From contig CAAGMR010000057.1 of the NCBI GenBank assembly GCA_900771085.1, positions 1 through 40,184 of the forward strand: a stretch of DNA of 40,184 nucleotides, written 5' to 3'. This document shows, one piece after another, positions 1-5,857 of this stretch (its first letter is position 1; every line of letters begins with the position of its first letter). This DNA is from Clostridia bacterium. GTDB lineage: Bacteria; Bacillota; Clostridia; Oscillospirales; Acutalibacteraceae. Under the pieces are notes generated by a model. The model was not told the DNA's origin and did not search any database. It worked only from the letters and a program-made list of their open reading frames with translations. Position numbers and translations under genes: made by a program.

Positions 1-129
1 CGTCGATGGGCAAATGAAAGTGAGAATTGACGAAGCTGTTATAATCCCTTAACAGCTTTGTCAAGTCGAGCTTTCCTCTTTGCCCAGAGGCGGACATCTC
101 AGCCATTCTTTAATATTTGCCCATCGACG
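1..129. other. 129-base element closed by a perfect 15-bp inverted repeat (structured RNA or small mobile element)
   Basis: Bases 1-15 are the exact reverse complement of 115-129. Inside, 17-20 pairs with 108-111 and 21-25 with 97-101. A three-way junction then carries a 15-bp hairpin (27-41 with 50-64, one G-T pair) and a short hairpin (75-79 with 86-90). The seven bases TTTGCCC at 79-85, mostly in the small loop, repeat the 3' strand of the closing helix (116-122), so an alternative pairing is possible. I see no open reading frame and no known riboswitch signature. It could be a non-coding RNA, a retron-type msr-msd RNA read on the minus strand, or a small inverted-repeat element. The left flank is outside the window. 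Confidence 0.5.
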
Positions 130-164
130 GGTGCCCTGAACTTATAAATATTATTTAACATGAT

Positions 165-195
165 AAAAAGCCCCGACTTTCAGGTCGGGGCTTTT
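165..195 (-). terminator. Intrinsic terminator of the cooC/dehydratase-like operon
   Basis: A 12-bp perfect stem (166-177 with 184-195) has a six-base loop and gives a T5 tract on the minus strand. It lies two bases past the stop codon of the ACS-like gene. On the plus strand it has four T and may also end a transcript from the 1-129 element. Confidence 0.85.
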
Positions 196-197
196 GA

Positions 198-938
198 TTA
201 TTCTTCCATGAATGGTGTCTTTGAGAGACCGAAGTGAAGTTCTTTCATTCCTTCAACCTCTTCACATACCTTCTGGAGTGAGCAGGTGTCACAGTCAGTC
301 ATTACATTCTTGAGAATGTGATCAATTGCCTTTGTGACCTTCTCTGACTCTGCGAGCTGTTCTTTGAGAGCTGCATAGTCGAAGTTCGGATCGGTAATGT
401 AAATCAGTTTGACAGCTTCAACCTTTGGGTTGAGGTGGAAAGTGTTAAGCATAAAGTTTCCAACCTTCTGGAAACTTATGCCCTTGGCGATAGCCTCTTT
501 GGCGATTCGAACGCTTTCACGATTTCTGATTGTTGAAACGCGCATCATGAATCCCTTCGGGTTCATATGATACCTGAGATATTCAATGTTGCGGATAGCG
601 CTGTAAAGCGCATTGCCTTCGCCCATTGTTTCAGGCTTTACACGTACTATGGCAATTCTCGCATATGGAGTCTCTCCGCTTATTTCTGAAATATCAGGGC
701 CGATAAGTACGATAGAATCCTCTCCAACAAGCTCTTCGTTATCAGTGATTGCTGTGCCTCCTACTGCAGGAAGCTTTCCCTCGGCTCCGCCAAGTTCAAA
801 TGCAGCCTCATTGCGAAGAACCATGTTGGAGTTTCCTCCATCTTCCCAGGTATCCGCCTTATTAACTTCAAGGTCTCTGCGCTCTGCAGAATCACAGAGC
901 GCATTAATTTCATTAATAATATCGTCGTACAGTTTCAT
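198..938 (-). CDS. ACS/CdhC-like protein: acetyl-CoA synthase middle domain without the nickel site
   Basis: A 246-residue protein that aligns by eye with the middle domain of acetyl-CoA synthase (AcsB/CdhC). Landmarks in order are FELGG (47-51), LIGPDI (78-83), GF-x2-RVS (129-135), RIAKEAIAKG (144-153) and IYITD (179-183). These match VEFGGG, VIGPDI, RISKEAFAKG and IYTDE in ACS. The A-cluster region follows as C216-x2-C219-x5-C225, but the fourth cysteine is absent (His235 lies nearby) and the protein ends before the Cys-Gly-Cys nickel motif. It therefore should not make acetyl-CoA. At most it may bind an iron-sulfur cluster, or act as a docking or scaffold subunit. It is the last gene of the operon, one base after the small membrane protein gene, which suggests coupled translation. 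Family assignment is firm; function is unknown. Confidence 0.75.
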   Translation of the reverse strand: MKLYDDIINEINALCDSAERRDLEVNKADTWEDGGNSNMVLRNEAAFELGGAEGKLPAVGGTAITDNEELVGEDSIVLIGPDISEISGETPYARIAIVRVKPETMGEGNALYSAIRNIEYLRYHMNPKGFMMRVSTIRNRESVRIAKEAIAKGISFQKVGNFMLNTFHLNPKVEAVKLIYITDPNFDYAALKEQLAESEKVTKAIDHILKNVMTDCDTCSLQKVCEEVEGMKELHFGLSKTPFMEE

Positions 939-939
939 C

Positions 940-1107
940 TTATAAGTGCTGATCTCTTTCTACTTTATCCTGAAGTTTCTTGATAAAAGGCTCAAGCATA
1001 GCGAGTGCCTTCATATCGAGATTGAAAATGTAGATTGTAAACGTAAGCACAAATGCACCTGCAGCAATGCCGACAAGCTTCATAAGAAGTTTAAGAATTG
1101 ATTTCAT
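940..1107 (-). CDS. Small single-pass membrane protein, 55 residues
   Basis: An ATG at 1105-1107 has an excellent Shine-Dalgarno (GGGAGG, seven-base spacing) and opens a 55-codon frame ending with TAA at 940-942. The first 29 residues, after a short Lys-containing start, form one hydrophobic segment (KLVGIAAGAFVLTFTIYIF). A charged C-terminal helix follows (about 30-55, ending in EPFIKKLQDKVERDQHL). It starts 13 bases after the activator stop and ends one base before the ACS-like start, so it is a real operon member. I recognise no family. It may tether the dehydratase-like or ACS-like proteins to the membrane. Confidence 0.75.
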   Translation of the reverse strand: MKSILKLLMKLVGIAAGAFVLTFTIYIFNLDMKALAMLEPFIKKLQDKVERDQHL

Positions 1108-1120
1108 TATTTATCCTCCC

Positions 1121-1915
1121 TTATCGAGCCATGCCCTTCTGGCGAGCAAATTCAGCAGCACCGATAGCACCGATGAGCTGTGGGTCAACAGGAAGGTCAA
1201 CAACCTTAATCTTAAGAACCTTTTCAATTGCTTCCTTAAGACCATCGTTCTTTGCACAACCGCCTGTCAATGTGATGGAATCAGTAGCACCGGCTTTCTT
1301 AGCCATTACGAAGCATCTCTTAGCAACAGATGTTTCGATACCTGCAGCAATTTCGTCCATTGGTTTACCTTCACCAACAAGAGAAATAACTTCTGATTCA
1401 GCAAATACTGTGCACTGAGCAGTGATAGGAATAACGTTCTTTGCTGTAAGTGAGAGTTTTGAGAAGTCTGAAAGACTCATTTCAAATGCTCTTGCCATAG
1501 CTTCGAAGAAACGTCCTGTACCTGCTGCGCACTTATCGTTCATTGCAAAGTTAAGAACTGTACCGTCCTTGTCAACTGCAATACCCTTAACGTCCTGTCC
1601 ACCGATATCGATGATAGCCTTAACAGCCGGATTTGTTACATGAACGCCCATAGCATGGCAGCTGATTTCTGAAATGTTTTCATCAGCAAATGGAACCTTG
1701 TTACGGCCGTAGCCTGTACCTACAAGGTATTCAAGGTCTTCAGCTGAGTGAAGGTCAGGAACCTGAGCAATAGCCTGATCAAGAGCTTCCTGACAGGAGA
1801 GAACTGCATTGATACGGCTGCGGATATCAACATCTGCAACCATTTTGCCGGTCTCATCGATAATAACGCATTTTGTATATGTACTTCCGGAGTCACATCC
1901 GCCGTAGTATTTCAT
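1121..1915 (-). CDS. 2-hydroxyacyl-CoA dehydratase/benzoyl-CoA reductase-type activator ATPase (HgdC/BadF-BcrA family)
   Basis: 264 residues, the usual length for HgdC/DCCP-reductase-type activators. The ASKHA ATPase fold is shown by the phosphate loop GGCDSGSTYTK (5-15), DIGGQDVKGI (103-112) and TGGCAKNDG (217-225). Cys129 (NDKCAAGTGR) and Cys168 (AQCTVFAESE) match the two cysteines that, one pair per monomer, hold a single [4Fe-4S] cluster at the dimer interface in this family. Such proteins use ATP hydrolysis to push one electron at very low potential onto a partner of the dehydratase/reductase superfamily. The partner here is the pair encoded immediately upstream (gap 18 bases, Shine-Dalgarno AAAGGAG). 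The electron donor is likely a ferredoxin or the divergent flavoprotein. Soluble cytoplasmic enzyme. Confidence 0.93.
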   Translation of the reverse strand: MKYYGGCDSGSTYTKCVIIDETGKMVADVDIRSRINAVLSCQEALDQAIAQVPDLHSAEDLEYLVGTGYGRNKVPFADENISEISCHAMGVHVTNPAVKAIIDIGGQDVKGIAVDKDGTVLNFAMNDKCAAGTGRFFEAMARAFEMSLSDFSKLSLTAKNVIPITAQCTVFAESEVISLVGEGKPMDEIAAGIETSVAKRCFVMAKKAGATDSITLTGGCAKNDGLKEAIEKVLKIKVVDLPVDPQLIGAIGAAEFARQKGMAR

Positions 1916-1933
1916 AGTTTATTACTCCTTTAA

Positions 1934-3484
1934 TTACCAAGAATTTGCATCGTCGAGAACTTCAAGTGATGGGTCGAGAGGTTCTTCGTTCATTACTGTG
2001 CGCATGTAACGGTTAACCTGGTCTCTGATACCCTGTCTTGAAACTACGCGAGGATCGAAGAGGTCATGTGATACCCAGATAAGGTGGATGCCCTTTTCTC
2101 TTGCTTTTTCTTCGAACTGACCGTGCATACCATCGAGAGCCTTACAAGCCATATGCTCCCAAAGGATAACTGTGTCTGCACGGAACTCTTCGCAGAATTC
2201 CCAGAGTTCATCAAGGAGTACTTTGTAACCACCATGTGTACGGTTACGCATAATCATGTTTTCATTAAGCCATGCCATATCATACATTGCCTGTTCCTTA
2301 TCATCTTCTGAAAGAACACGTGTTGATACCATTGAAAGCATGTCTGTAAGAGGAATAATTCCCCAGCAGTTCTGGAGCCAGAGAAGGAAGTCAAAGTAGA
2401 AGTGTGACTGAACGCCCCAAACGATGGCTCTATGTCTGTATTCAGGAAGAACCATTCTCTTCTCTTTATATCCCTGCTCTGCAAGAGCTGTAATCTTTCT
2501 GTCTGCCTCTACAAAGTCCTGCATCTTACCGCAGATAGCCATGTAGTTGGTTTCATTGTAAAGAGCAAGGTTTGAACCAAATACCTGAGGGTAGTCGGTC
2601 TTGTTCATGTCGAGCCATTCCTGACGATGACGTGTGGATTCGTTTACGCGCTTTGCACATTCAAAGTAGTAATCCCAGTCCCACTTTTCGCCTGTGTTCT
2701 CTTCAATGAACTTAATGGCATTACGAACTTCCTGTGCTGCATATTCCTGAACGTCGTCTTCACGATGACGCATTGGAGTTGCAAGCTGGAAGCAAGGAAT
2801 ACCGTCCTCAAGTTCAAGTCTCTTTGAAATTACGCCGTTACCCATGAGGGAACCGTCGCAGGTTGTATTACACTGAATTGCGCATGCACCGAGTACAGGG
2901 AAGTCATCGGCAATTGAAACACCTGCTTCTGCTTCCGGCATTGGGCATACGTCGCCAGGAAGGCCATATTCCTGTGCGATATCGATGTAAGGACATGCTG
3001 CATACTGGTTAAGAAGAACTGATATGTAAACTGATGGAGTTTCACGAGAAAGACCTTTAAGTGTCGGGAAGCCCATCATTGTAACGGTCATTTCGTTCTC
3101 ATCCATAAGAACTACTTTCTTTGAGAATTCTTCGTCATTACCTGTATTTCTGTCGCCCTTGAAGAGGTTTGTAAGAAGCTTTGCTACGTCTTCTGCAACA
3201 AGGTCAAACTCTGTGCGGCAAACTCTGAGCTGTTCATTACGAAGACCTACTGTATGACGGTCAATCATCATAGGAACTGCAAGATAGTTACTCATCCAGC
3301 GATAACGGAAGAAACCTTTAATGTTTGTAGGGTTTGCAAGGAATTTTGTAAGCATTCCCATAATCTTAAGCCAACGGCCGTAATCGTACATAGTGTCTTT
3401 GACACCGCGCCATTCACGACGGCTTCTTACTTTGCCACCATTGTAAAAACTACCAAGTGGTACGCTGCCCCATTCTTTTCCCAT
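1934..3484 (-). CDS. 2-hydroxyacyl-CoA dehydratase/benzoyl-CoA reductase-like subunit B (516 aa)
   Basis: Member of the HgdA/HgdB-BcrB/BcrC superfamily. Three cysteines sit at the positions used as cluster ligands: Cys180 (LPGDVC), Cys209 (NTTCD) and Cys447 (HMACK). The family C-terminal signature GIHLIWVSHDLFDPRVVS (465-482) and the R-Q-x-R-x2-V-x-R-Y-M tail are present. It is about 100 residues longer than typical dehydratase subunits, mainly through an N-terminal region (1-150) rich in Trp, Tyr and basic residues. Start chosen at ATG 3482-3484: the upstream stop and this start share one base (TAATG) and GGAGGTG lies seven bases ahead, so the two subunits are translationally coupled. Substrate is unknown; acyl-CoA dehydration, aryl-CoA reduction, or small-molecule reduction at a double-cubane-type cluster are all possible. 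Confidence 0.88.
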   Translation of the reverse strand: MGKEWGSVPLGSFYNGGKVRSRREWRGVKDTMYDYGRWLKIMGMLTKFLANPTNIKGFFRYRWMSNYLAVPMMIDRHTVGLRNEQLRVCRTEFDLVAEDVAKLLTNLFKGDRNTGNDEEFSKKVVLMDENEMTVTMMGFPTLKGLSRETPSVYISVLLNQYAACPYIDIAQEYGLPGDVCPMPEAEAGVSIADDFPVLGACAIQCNTTCDGSLMGNGVISKRLELEDGIPCFQLATPMRHREDDVQEYAAQEVRNAIKFIEENTGEKWDWDYYFECAKRVNESTRHRQEWLDMNKTDYPQVFGSNLALYNETNYMAICGKMQDFVEADRKITALAEQGYKEKRMVLPEYRHRAIVWGVQSHFYFDFLLWLQNCWGIIPLTDMLSMVSTRVLSEDDKEQAMYDMAWLNENMIMRNRTHGGYKVLLDELWEFCEEFRADTVILWEHMACKALDGMHGQFEEKAREKGIHLIWVSHDLFDPRVVSRQGIRDQVNRYMRTVMNEEPLDPSLEVLDDANSW

Positions 3485-4680
3485 TATTTTGCACCTCCCT
3501 GGATTTTCTTGATCTCAATTGACTCTACAAATGCCTGAACTCGTGTTCTCATCTGTCCTGATGCACCGATTGCATAAGGTCTGTCAACTGCAAGTACAGG
3601 ATAACCATAATCATCTCTGAGCATTGCTGTACCCATCATCTTTTCGTAAGCCCATGGGTCGCAGAATTTCATCTGCTCGAGAATAATGCCGTCTGCATTG
3701 TATTCTTTTGCAAGGTCTGCAATGTATTTCTTTCTTGACTGAATTTTTCCCTGATCCATGTAACGTGCACACTGGCTGTTTTCCATATACTGACGGCAAA
3801 CCTGTGTGAGAGCATCTTCCTCATCGTTGAGGATGATTGGAGTACGTCCAGGATAAGAACCGTAGCAGAAACGGTCAGCACATACATATGCTCCGCACTC
3901 TTCGATGAGCTTTATGCAGTCAACATCGTCGATTTCGGAACCGGCAACAACTACTCTTACACGGTACTTGTTCTTTGCATCAGGTTCTCTTGTCTTGAGT
4001 TCCTCAAGAGTTTCCTCAAGGCGATCGATAAGAAGAGCCTTAGGTGCAATATAAGTGCACATTGTAATAATGTGGTATTCGTATCCTGTGATACGAGGAT
4101 TTTCTTCTTTTCTGAACTCACCGATTGCTCTGATAAGTTCGCAAACCTTGTTGTGCTCTGCAACTGCCTTGCGGATTGCTTCGTCTGAAGTATCCACACC
4201 ATAGTGTTCCTTAAGAGGATCAAGGATATGATTCTTACACTGAAGAACATAAAGGTTAAGACCGTTAGGGTCATTCTTAAGAGGTGGCTCGAGGTATTCC
4301 CAGAAGAAATTCGGCTTACCTTCACCCATAGTTTTAAGAAGTTCCATGTTCTCAACGCCACGGTTGATCATTGTACATCCGTCAGGAACACACATGCAGT
4401 CAACAAAGTTGTAACCGCCTTCAATTGCGCGTTCAAGAAGAGCACGGCTGTACTCGCAGAGGAAACTTGTCATGTAGTATGTAGCCATTTCAAGGGAACC
4501 GGATCTTGGTGCGCGAAGGCGTACTGAGAAACAGTCTCCAAGGTTAAGAAGTGGCTCAGGAGTATATTCGCATACACTGCCAACACATAATTTTCCGTCT
4601 GCCTGAGCTTGCTGTACAAGTTCATTGTTAGCTTCTTCGAGAAGTCTCTCGAAGTAATAAATGTGTTTTAAGTCTTTCAT
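3484..4680 (-). CDS. 2-hydroxyacyl-CoA dehydratase/benzoyl-CoA reductase-like subunit A (398 aa)
   Basis: Standard length for the superfamily. Signature positions are Cys37 in SVCEYTPEPLL, a Cys-rich segment C95-x-C97-x4-C102, and Cys340 in QMKFCDPWAYE followed by GYPVLAVDRPY and GQMRTRVQAFVE (375-386). These are the expected iron-sulfur ligand sites. The first ligand motif reads Glu-Tyr-Thr-Pro-Glu as in dehydratase subunits that carry a [4Fe-4S] cluster. It is cotranscribed with subunit B (one-base overlap) and preceded by the CooC-like ATPase (37-base gap with AAAGGGG as Shine-Dalgarno). The heterodimer plus activator is the catalytic core of the locus. No acyl-CoA transferase, acyl-CoA dehydrogenase or amino-acid fermentation gene is adjacent, which argues against a routine 2-hydroxyglutarate, lactate or phenyllactate pathway. 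Confidence 0.88.
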   Translation of the reverse strand: MKDLKHIYYFERLLEEANNELVQQAQADGKLCVGSVCEYTPEPLLNLGDCFSVRLRAPRSGSLEMATYYMTSFLCEYSRALLERAIEGGYNFVDCMCVPDGCTMINRGVENMELLKTMGEGKPNFFWEYLEPPLKNDPNGLNLYVLQCKNHILDPLKEHYGVDTSDEAIRKAVAEHNKVCELIRAIGEFRKEENPRITGYEYHIITMCTYIAPKALLIDRLEETLEELKTREPDAKNKYRVRVVVAGSEIDDVDCIKLIEECGAYVCADRFCYGSYPGRTPIILNDEEDALTQVCRQYMENSQCARYMDQGKIQSRKKYIADLAKEYNADGIILEQMKFCDPWAYEKMMGTAMLRDDYGYPVLAVDRPYAIGASGQMRTRVQAFVESIEIKKIQGGAK

Positions 4681-4717
4681 AGTTCGCCCCTTTTCGATTG
4701 ATTGCCATATTAATAAA

Positions 4718-5482
4718 TCAAATTAAACCCATATTTTTGAGAGCTTCACGAGTACCCTTAACAATATTTGCATCTGAAGGAAGATAGAAAACGTTTTCTC
4801 CCTTAAGGTCAAATGTTGCAAGATCGCTATCACTCTCAATATACGCTACAACCGGGATATCGCCGGTATCCATAACGTCTTTTACTGAAAGGTCAGGGAT
4901 ACGGTTGGCAATTGCGCCAACTTTTTCAGCCATTACAAGTTCATCGGCTACCTTTTTGATAGTCTGGATAACCTGTGTACCTTTACGGCTGGAGTCTGTA
5001 ATAAGGAATAAGTGTGTAACCTTTTCCATTACGCGGCGGTTAATCTGTTCAATGCCCGCTTCGCCATCTATTACAACGTAATCAAAATTACCTGAAACCA
5101 TCTTGATTACTTCTTTAAGATATGTATTGATGGTGCAATAACAGCCTGCTGCTTCCGGTCTGCCTATTGCAATAAAAGCGTATCCGTCAGCTTCAACAAT
5201 TGCATCAAAAATGCGATATCTTGCTTCTCCGAGAAGTTCCATTGCTGATTTGGTATCTCCATCTTCAACAGTTGCAACTACTTCCTTGCGGATATCGTCG
5301 ATTGTTGTTTCAACTTCAATGCCAAGAGCTGTTGACAAGCCGACTGCCGGGTCGGCATCAATAGCAAGAATCTTCTTGTCGGGATATGTTTCTGTAAGAA
5401 CTCTGACCATATTGGCTGCAAGTGAGGTCTTACCAACACCGCCCTTGCCGGCAAGGGCTATGATTTTTGTGCTATCCTCCAT
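4718..5482 (-). CDS. CooC-type nickel-insertion ATPase (MinD/SIMIBI P-loop family)
   Basis: A 254-residue P-loop ATPase with deviant Walker A GKGGVGKT (12-19, signature Lys13), DADP (42-45) and IDGEAGIEQ (138-146). GRPEAAGCYCTIN (107-119) carries Cys114-x-Cys116, the metal-binding CxC that marks CooC/AcsF, the maturation proteins of carbon monoxide dehydrogenase and acetyl-CoA synthase. In that family, ATP-driven dimerisation forms the metal site from the paired CxC motifs. Here no CODH or complete ACS is nearby; the only relatives of a nickel enzyme are the ACS-like fragment and the dehydratase-like pair. It may deliver a metal to one of these or act on a distant CODH. First gene of the minus-strand operon; start ATG at 5480-5482 follows an AGGGGG site. 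Confidence 0.88.
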   Translation of the reverse strand: MEDSTKIIALAGKGGVGKTSLAANMVRVLTETYPDKKILAIDADPAVGLSTALGIEVETTIDDIRKEVVATVEDGDTKSAMELLGEARYRIFDAIVEADGYAFIAIGRPEAAGCYCTINTYLKEVIKMVSGNFDYVVIDGEAGIEQINRRVMEKVTHLFLITDSSRKGTQVIQTIKKVADELVMAEKVGAIANRIPDLSVKDVMDTGDIPVVAYIESDSDLATFDLKGENVFYLPSDANIVKGTREALKNMGLI

Positions 5483-5528
5483 TTATTTACCCCCTGTTAC
5501 CCGCAAAACGGGATATTAGTTCGTTAAT

Positions 5529-5558
5529 ATCATAACACTTATAGCGCGTACTCAACAA
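5529..5558 (-). promoter_or_regulatory. Candidate promoter for the cooC operon
   Basis: Minus strand TTGTTG (5553-5558), 18-base spacer, TATGAT (5529-5534), about 45 bases before the cooC-like start. The match to a sigma-A promoter is moderate. Confidence 0.35.
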
Positions 5559-5766
5559 CGATTATTTGTATATTACACACAGTTAGCTTGCGCTAACTTG
5601 AATTAATTTTATACAATTTGAACAAGCGACACTTGTGCAATTTTTACAATTTTTGAGCTTTGATTAGTTCGAAATCAGCTCGTGGTCTACTCATTTTATA
5701 CCACGAGTTTAAACATCACTGTTAAAATGCTAAATTTACATACAAATATTTCGTGGCTTCGACAAA

Positions 5767-5795
5767 TTGAATTGCCATTTTTATAGCTGTATATT
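5767..5795 (+). promoter_or_regulatory. Candidate promoter for the 960-residue flavoprotein
   Basis: TTGAAT (5767-5772), 17-base spacer, TATATT (5790-5795), giving a leader of about 55 bases before the start at 5858. The translation start is preceded by AAGGGA. Confidence 0.45.
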
Positions 5796-5857
5796 TTAAC
5801 TGTAGTATTTTTACTATTTTCGCAATCATTTTATGAAGAAGGGAAGATGACTCAATT

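Larger units (their letters stand above)
5483..5857. promoter_or_regulatory. 375-base divergent control region of the flavoprotein and cooC operon
   Basis: AT-rich and without a credible gene. It holds several inverted repeats: AGTTAGC-N4-GCTAACT (5581-5598), ACAAG-N5-CTTGT (5622-5636), a bulged repeat at 5655-5681, and CTCGTGGT-N13-ACCACGAG (5679-5707). The last two overlap by three bases. They lie between the two proposed promoters, so they look more like protein-binding operators than transcribed RNA structures. No regulator gene is adjacent. Confidence 0.6.

Noticed and set aside
71..90. GAGGAAAG on the minus strand, as in RNase P RNA
   Set aside because: The other conserved RNase P regions are absent and the element is only 129 bases long.
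97..108. GGCTGAGATG on the minus strand, as in a TPP riboswitch
   Set aside because: The second half of the TPP signature (ACCTGATC and the GCG-AGGGA segment) is missing and no thiamine gene follows.
198..938. Functional acetyl-CoA synthase
   Set aside because: The fourth cluster cysteine and the Cys-Gly-Cys nickel motif are missing, and the protein is about one third of the ACS length.
5655..5707. Overlapping hairpins as a transcription attenuator
   Set aside because: They lie upstream of both proposed promoters, so they would not be in either transcript, and no T tract follows.
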